Notes: a model not told the origin generated them from the sequence alone. Counted from the stretch's first letter, positions 7,224-15,952 are shown. The stretch is 27,291 bases of DNA from an uncultured Collinsella sp. (GCA_902470695.1 CABRHH010000034.1:1-27291), one strand, 5' to 3'. Numbers and translations are program-made.

Positions 7224-8466
7224 TGTCCCTGTCCTCGAAAGGAGACCGGTGGACAAGTCTCTCGAAACAAAAGCGGAGAAAGAACAGCGCCCTCGCGGAC
7301 AGGGCGCTCACTGGCGGTTGCTCTATCCCCGCCGCCCCTCTGCAGAACAGGAACTCGGGATTCGCCGCCGATATAGCGTCAACCCTAGCAAATGAGGCGA
7401 AGGACCGCGCGATGTACTCCTCGTCGGGACAGACAATTAGGCGCTCGAGCACCGCGGTCATATCCTCGCCGGGCTCATCTGACATCCTTTTTCCCACATC
7501 CTCGAACAGTCCGTAACCTTCAAAGTTCTCTGTGTAATGACGCATCACGATGCTCGGAAGAGCGCATTCCGCGCCCCTCAACAGTGAACCAGCTACGCCT
7601 ACATTTACATGGCATCGTTGCATGCGGTCCTTGAGTTGTTCCTGCGAAAGGGGCCCCGTAAGTTCCACGGCCTCTCGTGCTTCGGCGGGCAGCGAGCCGA
7701 CCGCCTCGTCGATCTGAGCCTGACCATCCCCATAGCCAACCACTATCAAGCGGGTTTGAGGGTAGGATTCGTGTATGCCAGCGAACGCCCTGATGAGCCC
7801 GAGAACATAACCCTTATGGGGAAAGTCGAATCTTGTACAGGTGATGATGGAGAACCCGTCGTCACGAGAAGAAGCCCTGACTGCAACCTCCTCCTCTGAT
7901 GGCTTAGCAAGAGAGAAAACCGGTGGTATGAGCTTATGCTCCTTGCCATTGATGGATACGCCGTAATTCTTCTCGTAGGTATCGAGGTGCACTTGAGAAA
8001 ATCCAACGAGAAGATCGTTGTTTGAAAGGTATTCGGCGGCAACGGCCATTTTTCGATGCCAATAGCGCCTAGCTCTTCCTTCGTCAAAACACTTCTCGGG
8101 AAAAACAGCAAAACCCTTGAAATGAGGCACCGTGAGGACATGAGAAAATCTTTTACACAATGATCTGGACAGCGTCGGATTACTCACAAGGTAGCGTAGC
8201 AAATCAGAGGACAGCACAGTAACCTCGTCTTCCGGGGCCCAGCTGGTTTTCGGGTAGAAAGGACCAAAAGGAGTTCGTTTTACGTAACGCTTCTCGACCC
8301 TAGAATCATCCGTTATTTCCTTGAAGGCGGAGGTCTCCTCATAGGCCCTCGTCGTCAGCCAAACAACGCGATAGCCCATCAAGACAGCGTGTTTCATGAC
8401 ATTCGCATAATTCGATTCGATTCCTCCCATGCCCATAGAAGCACGGTCAATTACCAGCGTTTTCAT
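7216..8466 (-). CDS. GT4-like (group 1) glycosyltransferase
   Basis: A 416-residue cytosolic GT-B glycosyltransferase. The N-terminal domain opens with a Rossmann strand and the glycine-rich acceptor loop MGMGGIESNYANVM. The C-terminal domain begins around CTRFDFPHKGYVLGLIRAF and has LIVVGYGDGQAQID. The usual EX7E site is degenerate: the region reads GSLLRGAECALPSIVMRHY, with one clear glutamate, so it is an outlying member or uses an unusual donor. It probably adds one sugar of the repeat unit. A GAAGGTGGG precedes ATG 8466 by about 9 nt, and it overlaps wzx by 8 nt. Confidence 0.82.
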   Translation of the reverse strand: MKTLVIDRASMGMGGIESNYANVMKHAVLMGYRVVWLTTRAYEETSAFKEITDDSRVEKRYVKRTPFGPFYPKTSWAPEDEVTVLSSDLLRYLVSNPTLSRSLCKRFSHVLTVPHFKGFAVFPEKCFDEGRARRYWHRKMAVAAEYLSNNDLLVGFSQVHLDTYEKNYGVSINGKEHKLIPPVFSLAKPSEEEVAVRASSRDDGFSIITCTRFDFPHKGYVLGLIRAFAGIHESYPQTRLIVVGYGDGQAQIDEAVGSLPAEAREAVELTGPLSQEQLKDRMQRCHVNVGVAGSLLRGAECALPSIVMRHYTENFEGYGLFEDVGKRMSDEPGEDMTAVLERLIVCPDEEYIARSFASFARVDAISAANPEFLFCRGAAGIEQPPVSALSARALFFLRFCFERLVHRSPFEDRDNG

Positions 8467-8509
8467 TTTATCGACCCACCTTCATTATTATAGTTTTCTA
8501 GATTCAACC

Positions 8510-9592
8510 TCAGGCAAACGAGAAAGGGATGATGCCAAGACTGCCGTTGATAAAAACCGCGTAGACGCAGTAAGCGATAAACCAGCCGAATAAGACGATG
8601 GAACAGATCAATCGACTTTTTGACTTGGTGGAGTGCTTAGCAATGGCCCCAAAACAGACGGCGCCATAAATGGTGAAATAGTACGCAATCCTGCCGGCAT
8701 TAGCTATGACATAAGATGCAGCACTGAGGATGAGACCGAACGAGTAAAGCCTAACTACAAAAGGAGCGCCCAGCGACAACCCTGTCTTTAGATTGAAAGA
8801 ATCAGCACACCCTTTCCCGGAAAAATAGCCACAGACGAGAAGCGCGGTGACGAAAACGGCAATCTGAACTGCAACCATTAGGCCAATGGACGAGGCGTTC
8901 GCTCCATAGCTAGCGTATCTCGCAAAGAAAGCCTGGCCGATCAAAGCAATGACAACAGGGGCCGCTATGATGGCAGCCAGTCTCAGGAGAAGCCCAATCG
9001 AAGAAGACCCCTCTAGTCTAAAGTACCGAAGAGCGATGTCGACGAAGGCAATCAAAGCGCTGGTATGCAAGGCAGCCGCAGCCATAATAAAGATGCAGTA
9101 GACGAAAGGTCTACCTTTGTCGGCGAACCGGGAGCCATAGAACACGAGGGCAATTGCCACATACTGACAGATTATGCAGAGAGACACAAAATATGCTGTA
9201 CTGATATACACCAACACCATGAAAGTCAGCGAGGCCGTATCCTTGAAATCCCAAAAGCGGGCGAGTATCAGGCCATTGGTGACTGCCGCCTGAGCTAGCA
9301 AGACAAACGTATAATTCGAAATCCCAAGCAAAAAGGACGTGAATAAGCCATATCCGTAAGAGAAGCTTGTTTGCCATCCCACTCGTCCGGTTTCGAAGAA
9401 ATACTCGATCCCGTTTTTATATGGCAAAGTGTCGACGCCAACATCATAAGCGCGAAAACCCGCCGCGGCCGTCAACAGCAAGGCGCACAAAACCAAACCT
9501 CGTTTTTTCCCAGACTTCTCGGAATACCAGGCAAGCAGCAGGCTTACTAGCGCCAGCAGGCCGTAGAATAAGTAACTTTGAATAACTGTCAT
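8510..9592 (-). CDS. wzy: EpsG/Wzy-like polysaccharide polymerase
   Basis: A 360-residue membrane protein with around ten hydrophobic segments and little soluble sequence. After the first two helices is GFRAYDVGVDTLPYKNGIEYF, the FR...GvDTxxY signature of the EpsG family of polysaccharide polymerases. It would join lipid-linked repeats on the outer face of the membrane. Its ATG overlaps the stop of the upstream acetyltransferase frame as TAATG, but only because that frame has shifted; in the restored acetyltransferase frame the genes are about 37 nt apart. Base composition is AT-richer than flanking housekeeping DNA, as is common for Wzy. Confidence 0.85.
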   Translation of the reverse strand: MTVIQSYLFYGLLALVSLLLAWYSEKSGKKRGLVLCALLLTAAAGFRAYDVGVDTLPYKNGIEYFFETGRVGWQTSFSYGYGLFTSFLLGISNYTFVLLAQAAVTNGLILARFWDFKDTASLTFMVLVYISTAYFVSLCIICQYVAIALVFYGSRFADKGRPFVYCIFIMAAAALHTSALIAFVDIALRYFRLEGSSSIGLLLRLAAIIAAPVVIALIGQAFFARYASYGANASSIGLMVAVQIAVFVTALLVCGYFSGKGCADSFNLKTGLSLGAPFVVRLYSFGLILSAASYVIANAGRIAYYFTIYGAVCFGAIAKHSTKSKSRLICSIVLFGWFIAYCVYAVFINGSLGIIPFSFA

Positions 9593-10203
9593 TAAAATGA
9601 TGCTCCGAATGCTCGCGAAATAGCAGACTTAACGTTCGATAACGGGTACGTCGTTATCGGCAACGCAGAAAACGAACTTATCACCGTTCCAGTACTGCCA
9701 ACCGCTTGGGCCATTGTTGTAGAAGCAGTTGTCCATGGGCTGGGAATGCTCGACGATTCGCATGCCCCCCCGACAACCGTGCTATTGTCGGGGACGTCCT
9801 TATATACAACGGCGTTGGCCCCTATTCGGCAACCGTTGCCGACCTTGACGTTGCCTATGATCTTCGCGCCGGCGCCTATGTAGCAGTCGTCTCCGATAGT
9901 GGGAGAGCCAGGCTTCTTGGAGTCCGTCAGGCTGTCTGATCCGATGGTGACCTGTTGGAAGATGACGCAGCGCTTTCCCACCTTTGCACCGCCCGAGACA
10001 TAGACGCCGGAATAGCCGTGTGGGAAGAAGGGCCATTGAGCGAACTCAGCATTCGCCCCGATGTAGTAGCCGCCAATCTTCTGTCGAAGGCGATAGGCCA
10101 GCTCGAAGCCCTTCAGGTGTGCGCGCTTCTTGAGAGCGGGCAGCCTCATCGGCACGGCGAACGGCACCACGAATATGGATAGCTTTGAAAGAATGTCACT
10201 CAT
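9592..10203 (-). CDS. LbH serine-acetyltransferase-like enzyme, C-terminus out of frame after a G7 tract
   Basis: A 203-residue product whose first 146 residues are a left-handed beta-helix acetyltransferase. Hexapeptide repeats run from about 70 to 146 (VYVSGGAKVGKRCVIFQQVT, PTIGDDCYIGAGAKIIGNVK, VGNGCRIGANAVVYKDVPDN, STVVG). At a run of seven G (plus-strand C at 9765-9771) the frame leaves the family pattern. If the run had 5 or 8 G it would continue GMRIVEHSQPMDNCFYNNGP with a further 28 or so residues, including GWQYWNGDKFVF, to a TAA at 9629-9631, giving about 191 residues. As sequenced the last 57 residues are unrelated Ser/Thr-rich sequence. The catalytic beta-helix is complete, so partial activity is possible. 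It starts 5 nt after the preceding GT4 stop. Confidence 0.8.
   Translation of the reverse strand: MSDILSKLSIFVVPFAVPMRLPALKKRAHLKGFELAYRLRQKIGGYYIGANAEFAQWPFFPHGYSGVYVSGGAKVGKRCVIFQQVTIGSDSLTDSKKPGSPTIGDDCYIGAGAKIIGNVKVGNGCRIGANAVVYKDVPDNSTVVGGACESSSIPSPWTTASTTMAQAVGSTGTVISSFSALPITTYPLSNVKSAISRAFGASF
9765..9771 (-). repeat. G7 homopolymer at the acetyltransferase frameshift
   Basis: Seven consecutive G on the coding strand lie exactly where the acetyltransferase leaves its family frame. Five or eight G would restore it. Such a tract is a candidate slipped-strand phase-variation switch, but may also be a fixed mutation or a sequencing error. Confidence 0.6.
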
Positions 10204-10208
10204 TGGAA

Positions 10209-11270
10209 TCAGCGCCCTTCTACTGCTTCGAAGATCCGTGAGCCAACGACCTCGGGCGAATATGCCTTGGCTCGGGCGCGGCAGGCTTTCCTCATCGACG
10301 CACGGGCACCATCAGAAAGTGACATGAACTCTTGCAAGGTTTCCTGAAGCTGCATATTGTCTCCAATGGGATAGCTCAGACCAGTGGCACGATCGGTCAG
10401 CATCTCGTCGTAGTACTGCCATTTAGCAGCTATGACGGGGACACCGGCTGCGAGAGCATCGATTATGGTGCCTGGGATGCCCTCCAACTTCCATTTGGTC
10501 GGGAACAACAGCGCATCGTAAGGCGCGATAGTCTCGACACTTTTTTCGGGCGGGACGCAGCCCCTGTATTCCACGTGGGGGCACTCGACGAGCATCGCTT
10601 CGAAGCCGGATTTGTAGCCCTCGTCAACGGGGCCGTAGACGTCCAAGGCGCATGCACGGCCCTGGATGTTCAGCGCCTCCACAACGCGAGCGGCGTTGGT
10701 CACGCCCTTTTGCTCCATCACGCGGCTAAACGTGCAAAAGCGGAAGGGCTCGCCATCCGTATGCAACGGAGTCTGGGCGAGCGCATTGGGAGCGTCAAAG
10801 TACTTGAAGTTCGGCAAGTACTCAGCATTACGCACGCCCTTCTCGGAGAGACGGTCAACGAGAGCGTGAGCCTCGACCCAGTTGACCTCGAAGGAGTTCA
10901 GGTACTTTATCCATTTGGGATATTTCTCGAGGTTGCTGGCAAGCCATCCACCGATCAGGTTGTGGTACACCTTCTTGCCCATATGCCTCGAAGCGAAAGA
11001 GAGCAGGGGGAAGAAAAACCGACGGCCATTGGTCGACAGCAGCACCACCAAGCGATCGCACGTTGCAAGGCATCGAGCGAAGTCGGCCATGACGGTTAAG
11101 ACGCGATGGCGATAGTCGTACGTGTCAACCGTGACAATGAATTCTTCGCCGTATTCCTCACATAGCAAGCGATACATCATGCGAGTCTTCACCGTCTGGC
11201 CGTCAAAGAGTCTGCGCTTAGGGTCGATGCGCCCGATGAGACCAATTTTCCTAGTCGAGTCCTTTGACAT
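10209..11270 (-). CDS. GT4 family (group 1) glycosyltransferase
   Basis: A 353-residue GT-B glycosyltransferase. The N-terminal domain contains GLIGRIDPKRRLFDGQTVKT, and the C-terminal domain has FRFCTFSRVMEQKGVTNAAR, LDVYGPVDEGY and the donor-site block LFPTKWKLEGIPGTIIDALA followed by AGVPVIA. The EX7E motif appears as E-GIPGTII-D, a conservative change. It likely transfers one sugar to the lipid-linked repeat. ATG 11270 is preferred over an upstream GTG (11282) since GGTGAGG lies about 6 nt before it. It overlaps the end of the TupA-like gene by 20 nt. Confidence 0.88.
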   Translation of the reverse strand: MSKDSTRKIGLIGRIDPKRRLFDGQTVKTRMMYRLLCEEYGEEFIVTVDTYDYRHRVLTVMADFARCLATCDRLVVLLSTNGRRFFFPLLSFASRHMGKKVYHNLIGGWLASNLEKYPKWIKYLNSFEVNWVEAHALVDRLSEKGVRNAEYLPNFKYFDAPNALAQTPLHTDGEPFRFCTFSRVMEQKGVTNAARVVEALNIQGRACALDVYGPVDEGYKSGFEAMLVECPHVEYRGCVPPEKSVETIAPYDALLFPTKWKLEGIPGTIIDALAAGVPVIAAKWQYYDEMLTDRATGLSYPIGDNMQLQETLQEFMSLSDGARASMRKACRARAKAYSPEVVGSRIFEAVEGR

Positions 11271-12132
11271 GCAGCGCCTCACCCCACTTCGCTACAAAGG
11301 AATCGGTGAAATATTCCAAAACACCGCATGCTGGCGAAAAGGTGAGCTCTCCAAAGAGGATCTTTCCGTTTTCCTCGTAGAGATCGACTCGCACGAAATC
11401 AAAATCCGAGGAAAGCGTTTGCGCGACATCTACCATGCCTTCGAGATTCTCAGGCCGCTTGATTTCCTTCTCATTTTCCATCGATCCTTGCAACCCCGGA
11501 ATCGGATTCCAACCCAAGTCATAGAGGTTGAGCTTCAAAGACTCCTCACGATTGGAACACGTCAAAGCAAATGCAGGCTCCCCGTTGATGCAGTGAAACT
11601 TGTAGTCAACAACATCCTCAAGTTCCCCTACGAATTTCTCGGCATAGAGACGATGAGGCACGAGCTTATAATGCGGCTCAATGCAGGCGCGCGGATAATC
11701 TTCCTTCAGCCACGGGCTAACTCTGTTCAAGAGGTCTACGTAATCGAGCTTTGACTTATCTTTGCAGATGTAGTTCATCTCGCAACCATGCGTGGCTTTG
11801 AGAACAAATTGATTAGGCAGGCTGTCAATATCAATATCCGAAGCCTTGGTCCAAGGTCCTCCCACCAGAGGAACCAAAATGTTGCCGAGCCCCTTCTCCT
11901 CAACATATGATCGAACGGCGTATTTGTCCGTGCAGCGAGCAGCAAGACTCTGATCAGTATTCAACTCAATCCAACAAATCTTATCTGAAAGAGTTCTGGG
12001 GTTCTTCAAATCGAGCTTACGTCCGAAGCGAAAACGTGAATCCAGCAACTTCGTTCTCTTGACACCGAGAATCGCAGATGACGCTTTCAACGCTTTTCTA
12101 TAAACGTCCCTTGCAAGTCCTGATGAAGTCAT
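11251..12132 (-). CDS. TupA-like ATP-grasp protein
   Basis: A 293-residue protein matching the TupA-like ATP-grasp family common in capsule and exopolysaccharide loci. Its characteristic blocks are NPRTLSDKICWIELNTDQSL, CTDKYAVRSYVEEKG, LPNQFVLKATHGCEMNYICK, and YAEKFVGELEDVVDYKFHCI, ending with the metal-binding-type FVRVDLYEENGKILFGELTF. Family members are often annotated as glycosyltransferases, but the fold suggests ATP-dependent ligation, for example attaching a carboxylate or amino acid to a sugar such as glucuronate made by the neighbouring Ugd. That coupling is inference. ATG 12132 follows the ugd stop by 2 nt; the ribosome site is weak, suggesting coupled translation. Confidence 0.85.
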   Translation of the reverse strand: MTSSGLARDVYRKALKASSAILGVKRTKLLDSRFRFGRKLDLKNPRTLSDKICWIELNTDQSLAARCTDKYAVRSYVEEKGLGNILVPLVGGPWTKASDIDIDSLPNQFVLKATHGCEMNYICKDKSKLDYVDLLNRVSPWLKEDYPRACIEPHYKLVPHRLYAEKFVGELEDVVDYKFHCINGEPAFALTCSNREESLKLNLYDLGWNPIPGLQGSMENEKEIKRPENLEGMVDVAQTLSSDFDFVRVDLYEENGKILFGELTFSPACGVLEYFTDSFVAKWGEALHVKGLD

Positions 12133-12134
12133 TA

Positions 12135-13394
12135 TTAATCTCGCTTAAATAAATCGCGGGTATACACCTTGTCCACCACGTCAGCCAGGTCGTCGCTCCA
12201 TCGGTTGGCCACGATCACGTCGCAGCGCTGCTTGAAGGCATCCAGGTCTCGCACTACCTCGGAGCCGAAGAACTCGGGAGCGTCCAGCGTCGGCTCGTAG
12301 ACCGCCACGGGCACGCCCCTTGCCTTGATGCGCTTCATGATGCCCTGGATGGAGGAAGCGCGGAAGTTGTCAGAGTTCGACTTCATGGTCAGGCGGTACA
12401 CGCCCACCACCGGTGCCGGGGTGCCGGAGTAGACCAACTGCGACACGCGCGAGAGCACCTGGTCGGCCACGAAGTCCTTGCGGGTGCGATTGGACTCCAC
12501 GATGGCCTCGATGAGGTTCTGCGGCACGTCGCGGTAGTTTGCCAGCAGCTGCTTGGTGTCCTTGGGCAGGCAGTAGCCGCCATATCCAAAGCTGGGGTTG
12601 TTGTAGTGACCGCCGATGCGCGGCTCCAGGCACACACCCTCGATGACGTCAGCGGTGGACAGGCCGCGCGCCTCGCAATAGGTGTCCAGCTCGTTGAAGT
12701 AGGCCACGCGCAGCGCCAAGTACGTGTTGGCGAAGAGCTTGACGGCCTCAGCCTCGGTAGTCCCGAGCACCAGGCGCGGGATGCCAACGGTGCCGTCAGC
12801 GTTGGTACGCGTAGACTCGGCGGGATCGGCGCCGCGCGCAAGCAGGCCGGCAAACTGCTTCGCCGTTGCCACCGCCTCGGCGTCGCCCCTGGGCGCGCCC
12901 ACCACGATGCGGCTGGGGTGCAGGTTGTCGTAGAGAGCCTTGGACTCGCGCAGGAACTCCGGACTGAACACGATGCGACGGTCACCCAACCGCTCGCGAA
13001 GCGCGGTTGTGTATCCAACCGGGATGGTGGACTTGATCACGATCCACGCCTTCGGATTGACCTCGCGGATGGCCGCGATGGCGGCCTCGACCGACGAGGT
13101 GTCGAAGAAATTGCGGTCGGAATCGTAGTTCGTCGGCGTGGCCACAATGGCGAACTCAGCGCCTGCATAGGCCTCCTGCGGGTCGGTCGTGGCATGCAGG
13201 TCGAGCTCGCGCTCGCCCGCCTTCGCCTCGCCCAGGAAGCGCTCAATCTCGTCGTCCTGGATGGGCGACTCGTAGCGGTTGATCTTCTCCACCTTCTCGA
13301 GCACGATGTCGAACGCGCGCACCTCGTTTTCCTGCGCGAGCAATATGGCCAAAGACAGGCCTACATAGCCGGTACCGGCAACTGCGATTCTCAT
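12135..13394 (-). CDS. ugd: UDP-glucose 6-dehydrogenase
   Basis: Oxidises UDP-glucose to UDP-glucuronate with two NAD+, giving an acidic sugar donor. In 419 residues it shows the Rossmann motif VAGTGYVGLS (G7, G9, G12), VATPTN near residue 85, KSTIPVGYT, the FSPEFLRES segment, FANTYLALRVAYFNELD and the catalytic cysteine in FGYGGYCLPKDT (C275). It has the Gram-negative-type short form, close to E. coli Ugd in layout. The gene lies between GT2 and the TupA-like gene, so the glycan probably contains glucuronic acid or a derivative. G+C is higher than in flanking GT genes. Confidence 0.95.
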   Translation of the reverse strand: MRIAVAGTGYVGLSLAILLAQENEVRAFDIVLEKVEKINRYESPIQDDEIERFLGEAKAGERELDLHATTDPQEAYAGAEFAIVATPTNYDSDRNFFDTSSVEAAIAAIREVNPKAWIVIKSTIPVGYTTALRERLGDRRIVFSPEFLRESKALYDNLHPSRIVVGAPRGDAEAVATAKQFAGLLARGADPAESTRTNADGTVGIPRLVLGTTEAEAVKLFANTYLALRVAYFNELDTYCEARGLSTADVIEGVCLEPRIGGHYNNPSFGYGGYCLPKDTKQLLANYRDVPQNLIEAIVESNRTRKDFVADQVLSRVSQLVYSGTPAPVVGVYRLTMKSNSDNFRASSIQGIMKRIKARGVPVAVYEPTLDAPEFFGSEVVRDLDAFKQRCDVIVANRWSDDLADVVDKVYTRDLFKRD

Positions 13395-13427
13395 TCTTTG
13401 AACCTATCTTTCAAAACGTAAATAGAA

Positions 13428-14339
13428 TCAGCGGTCTTTACCACTCGTGAAAAACTTCAATCCTTCTCGCACGCAGGCAGCCGGCGAAGCCGCAACGGCC
13501 TTTGCCGCATATCCTGCAGCAGCAACCAGTGATTTGCTACGTAAAGACGAGAACGCAAGTACTGCGTTGTGCCGAAACTCTATGTAACGGATGTCTTTTT
13601 TTGAAAGCCCCGGATAATAAGATTGGACGATTTTATGACGAGCTTCCTCGCCGGCGATTTTGTTCGCCCCTAAGGAGAGCCTCTCCCCTTTGTGCAAAAT
13701 CTGATGGACATGAACCTCCGGCATATATCCAATCTTCGCTTCAGCTTCGATGCAGCGCAGCATCAGCCACCAATCTTGTCCAGTTGCGACCTCGCCAAAT
13801 CCATCCGTTTTGTCGAAGAGGGAACGCTTAAGCATGTAAATCGCTGTTGGCGAAATAGGCGTAATGAGATGAGCTCGCAAAAGACCGTCTTCGCTAAAGT
13901 CTCGACAATGGTCGAGCCTACGATGCTCTACCAAGTTCCCATCATCGTCATACCAACTAACATCTTGCCAGCTCATGTCCAATTTATTCTTGAGCATGAA
14001 TTGGAGCTGGGTTTCAACTTTGTCAGGCAAGAACATATCATCGTCGTCCAAGAACGCCAGATAAACGCCCTTCGCTTGTCTACAAGCAAAGTTTCTAGCC
14101 GCACCACCTCCGACCCGCCCGGAAGTGTGAACAACACGTAACCTGGAATCCTGCGCCATGAGCTCTGCCAACTTAGATTCGGTAGCGAGATCGTACTCAG
14201 AACCTGGAGCGTTATCGTTTACCACCAGGACTTCGAGATTGGTGTACGTTTGTCCCATAATCGATTGCAGCGCAATGCAAAGTCTATCCGCTCTTTTGTA
14301 GGTTGGGACCACCACAGTGACCAAAAGTGATTGGTTCAC
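13428..14339 (-). CDS. GT2 family glycosyltransferase
   Basis: A 303-residue GT-A family 2 glycosyltransferase. The N-terminal nucleotide-binding block VTVVVPTYKRADRL is followed by VLVVNDNAPGS and the metal-binding DDDD (98-101, in YLAFLDDDDMF). The later GQDWWLMLR matches the conserved ED/QDW acceptor motif. It likely adds the second sugar after the priming step, as it directly follows the sugar transferase. It begins at GTG 14339, right after that gene's TAA, with a very strong GGAGGGGGAG site. No signal or membrane helix is evident. Confidence 0.9.
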   Translation of the reverse strand: MNQSLLVTVVVPTYKRADRLCIALQSIMGQTYTNLEVLVVNDNAPGSEYDLATESKLAELMAQDSRLRVVHTSGRVGGGAARNFACRQAKGVYLAFLDDDDMFLPDKVETQLQFMLKNKLDMSWQDVSWYDDDGNLVEHRRLDHCRDFSEDGLLRAHLITPISPTAIYMLKRSLFDKTDGFGEVATGQDWWLMLRCIEAEAKIGYMPEVHVHQILHKGERLSLGANKIAGEEARHKIVQSYYPGLSKKDIRYIEFRHNAVLAFSSLRSKSLVAAAGYAAKAVAASPAACVREGLKFFTSGKDR

Positions 14340-15317
14340 TTATCTCCCCCTCCCCATTGCAAAGAATGTTCGGACAAATACGCGTACGTCAAGCCCAAAG
14401 CTAGCGTGGCGCACGTAAAACAGCTCTCTCGCTTGCCTATCGCCGTTCTCCCACGTCGCATCATTGCGGTCGGTAACAGCCCACCAACCGGTAATGCCAG
14501 GCTTGCAGCTAAGAACCTCGTCTCGCGCCGTGCCGAACTCATATGTTTCAGCCTCTGTAACAGGACGGGGCCCGATCACGGACAGGTCGCCGGCGAGGAC
14601 GTTGATGAACTGCGGCAGCTCGTCCAGGCTCGTGCGGCGCAGGAAGCGGCCCACGCGCGTGACGCGGGGGTCGTCGTCGAGCTTCTGCTCGCGCCCCCAT
14701 GCCTCCAGCTGCTCGGGCGTCATGTAGCGCTCCGGCGCCGAGTGGGCGTCGGCCACCATGGTGCGCAGCTTCCAGATGCGGATCGCCCTGCCCCCGCGGC
14801 CCACGCGCTCCTGGCGGAAGAAGGGGGCGCCCGGGCTGTCGGCGCAGATCGCGGCGCACAGCAGCGCCACGGGCGCGACCAGGACGGCGCAGGCGGCCGC
14901 CGAGAAGCAGATGTCGAAGGCGCGCTTGGCGAGGCGGTAGCCGGCGCCCCCCGGCCTGGGCGCCGCGACGGTGCCGTCGGGCTCAGGGCAGCGGAACTCG
15001 CCGCGCGCGTAGGTGCGCGGGCGGGGTGCCGCGGCGGGCAGGGACGCGGAAACGGAATCCGCCGAACCGGGGGCAACCTTCGCAGCGCCCTCAGCAACCG
15101 CTGCAGCTGCAACACCCCCAACGACAGCTGCACCCGACCCTGTCACACCCGCCGGTACGGCACCCAACGAACCGCCGGCCTCGTCCGCACCACCAACAGA
15201 CTCCCCCGCGCAGACGCTCGCCTCTCCCCCGGTCGGCCCGTCCGCACAGCTCGCCTCCGCAGACACCTGCGGCATCTGCTCGGCACGCACTTCATTCACT
15301 TCTGCAGCTTTATGCAC
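14340..15317 (-). CDS. priming undecaprenyl-phosphate sugar transferase (bacterial sugar transferase family)
   Basis: The initiating phosphoglycosyl transferase, which moves a sugar-1-phosphate from a nucleotide sugar to undecaprenyl phosphate. The catalytic part (residues about 130-325) has KRAFD, one reentrant hydrophobic helix (about 134-158), KLRTMVADA, TSLDELPQF (D232-E233, the catalytic pair of this family), GPRPV and KPGITGWW. It is a monotopic short-form PGT. Unusually, about 125 residues precede it, rich in Ala, Gly, Ser and Glu with no predicted fold. The start GTG 15317 overlaps loaP by 8 nt; an internal GTG or ATG further down could be the true start. Sugar specificity (Gal, Glc or GlcNAc-type) is not readable. 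Confidence 0.9.
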   Translation of the reverse strand: MHKAAEVNEVRAEQMPQVSAEASCADGPTGGEASVCAGESVGGADEAGGSLGAVPAGVTGSGAAVVGGVAAAAVAEGAAKVAPGSADSVSASLPAAAPRPRTYARGEFRCPEPDGTVAAPRPGGAGYRLAKRAFDICFSAAACAVLVAPVALLCAAICADSPGAPFFRQERVGRGGRAIRIWKLRTMVADAHSAPERYMTPEQLEAWGREQKLDDDPRVTRVGRFLRRTSLDELPQFINVLAGDLSVIGPRPVTEAETYEFGTARDEVLSCKPGITGWWAVTDRNDATWENGDRQARELFYVRHASFGLDVRVFVRTFFAMGRGR

Positions 15318-15876
15318 TCTTCAACGCCTCACGTGGATACAGAGCAGCCAGCTTCGCCTCGGGGCTCTCCGACTTGCTCAGAACTGCCAAGCCAACACGT
15401 GTGGTCAATACGCGACCGCACAGGTTGACCTCTAAAAACGCCAAACTCTTGCGTCGATTGATGCTTTTGATCAGACAGTCGCGGCCCACCAGCGGACCGG
15501 ACGTGATGGTCACCTGGTCGCCCTCTTTGAACCCGCGGCTCATGGGCACCACGCGCTGACCGCGCTTCGTGAAGGCAGCGATCAGCTCGACCTCGTCTTT
15601 CGCCAACGGCACGAACGCATCGCCCTGCATGAGCACGCGCGCAAACTCGTCCATGCGCAGCAGATGCTGCTCAAGCGCCAGCGGATCGTTCGTGACGGCG
15701 ATGAGATAGCCCGGGAACAGGTCCTTCTGCACCGGCACCCACGTGCCGCGTACCTTTGCCTCGGTGACGTACTTGGGGCTGAAGCACTCGTCCAGCACGC
15801 CCGCGGGCACCACACGCCCAATCAGGGCGGCCATGGCGTCCTCGCGCCCTTTGAGGACCTGAATCACATACCACAT
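15310..15876 (-). CDS. loaP: LoaP-type NusG paralog, operon antiterminator
   Basis: A 188-residue specialised NusG paralog heading the glycan operon. The NGN domain (about 1-95) opens with MWYVIQVLKGREDAMAALI and has KDLFPGYLIAV, the RNA-polymerase-binding face. A KOW domain (about 114-165) starts SRGFKEGDQVTITSGPLVG and ends VLTTRVGLAVL. Being first in a long polysaccharide operon and having this N-terminus fits LoaP, which keeps polymerase processive over large biosynthetic clusters and is reported to bind an RNA hairpin in the leader. It is distinct from housekeeping NusG. It follows a GGTGG ribosome site and overlaps the sugar transferase gene by 8 nt. UpxY- or RfaH-like alternatives are possible. 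Confidence 0.87.
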   Translation of the reverse strand: MWYVIQVLKGREDAMAALIGRVVPAGVLDECFSPKYVTEAKVRGTWVPVQKDLFPGYLIAVTNDPLALEQHLLRMDEFARVLMQGDAFVPLAKDEVELIAAFTKRGQRVVPMSRGFKEGDQVTITSGPLVGRDCLIKSINRRKSLAFLEVNLCGRVLTTRVGLAVLSKSESPEAKLAALYPREALKSA

Positions 15877-15937
15877 GCAGCATCACCACCTTCGTTCACT
15901 CGACATGTAAAGAACCGAGGGGTGCATACGCCTTGCC

Positions 15938-15952
15938 TATGGCTTCGCCATA
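15938..15952 (-). promoter_or_regulatory. leader hairpin, candidate LoaP recruitment element
   Basis: TATGGC and GCCATA pair perfectly around a 3-nt loop (GAA on the transcribed strand), about 60 nt before the loaP start. It has no U-tract, so it is not a terminator. Its position in the untranslated leader makes it a candidate recognition hairpin, by inference only. Confidence 0.35.
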
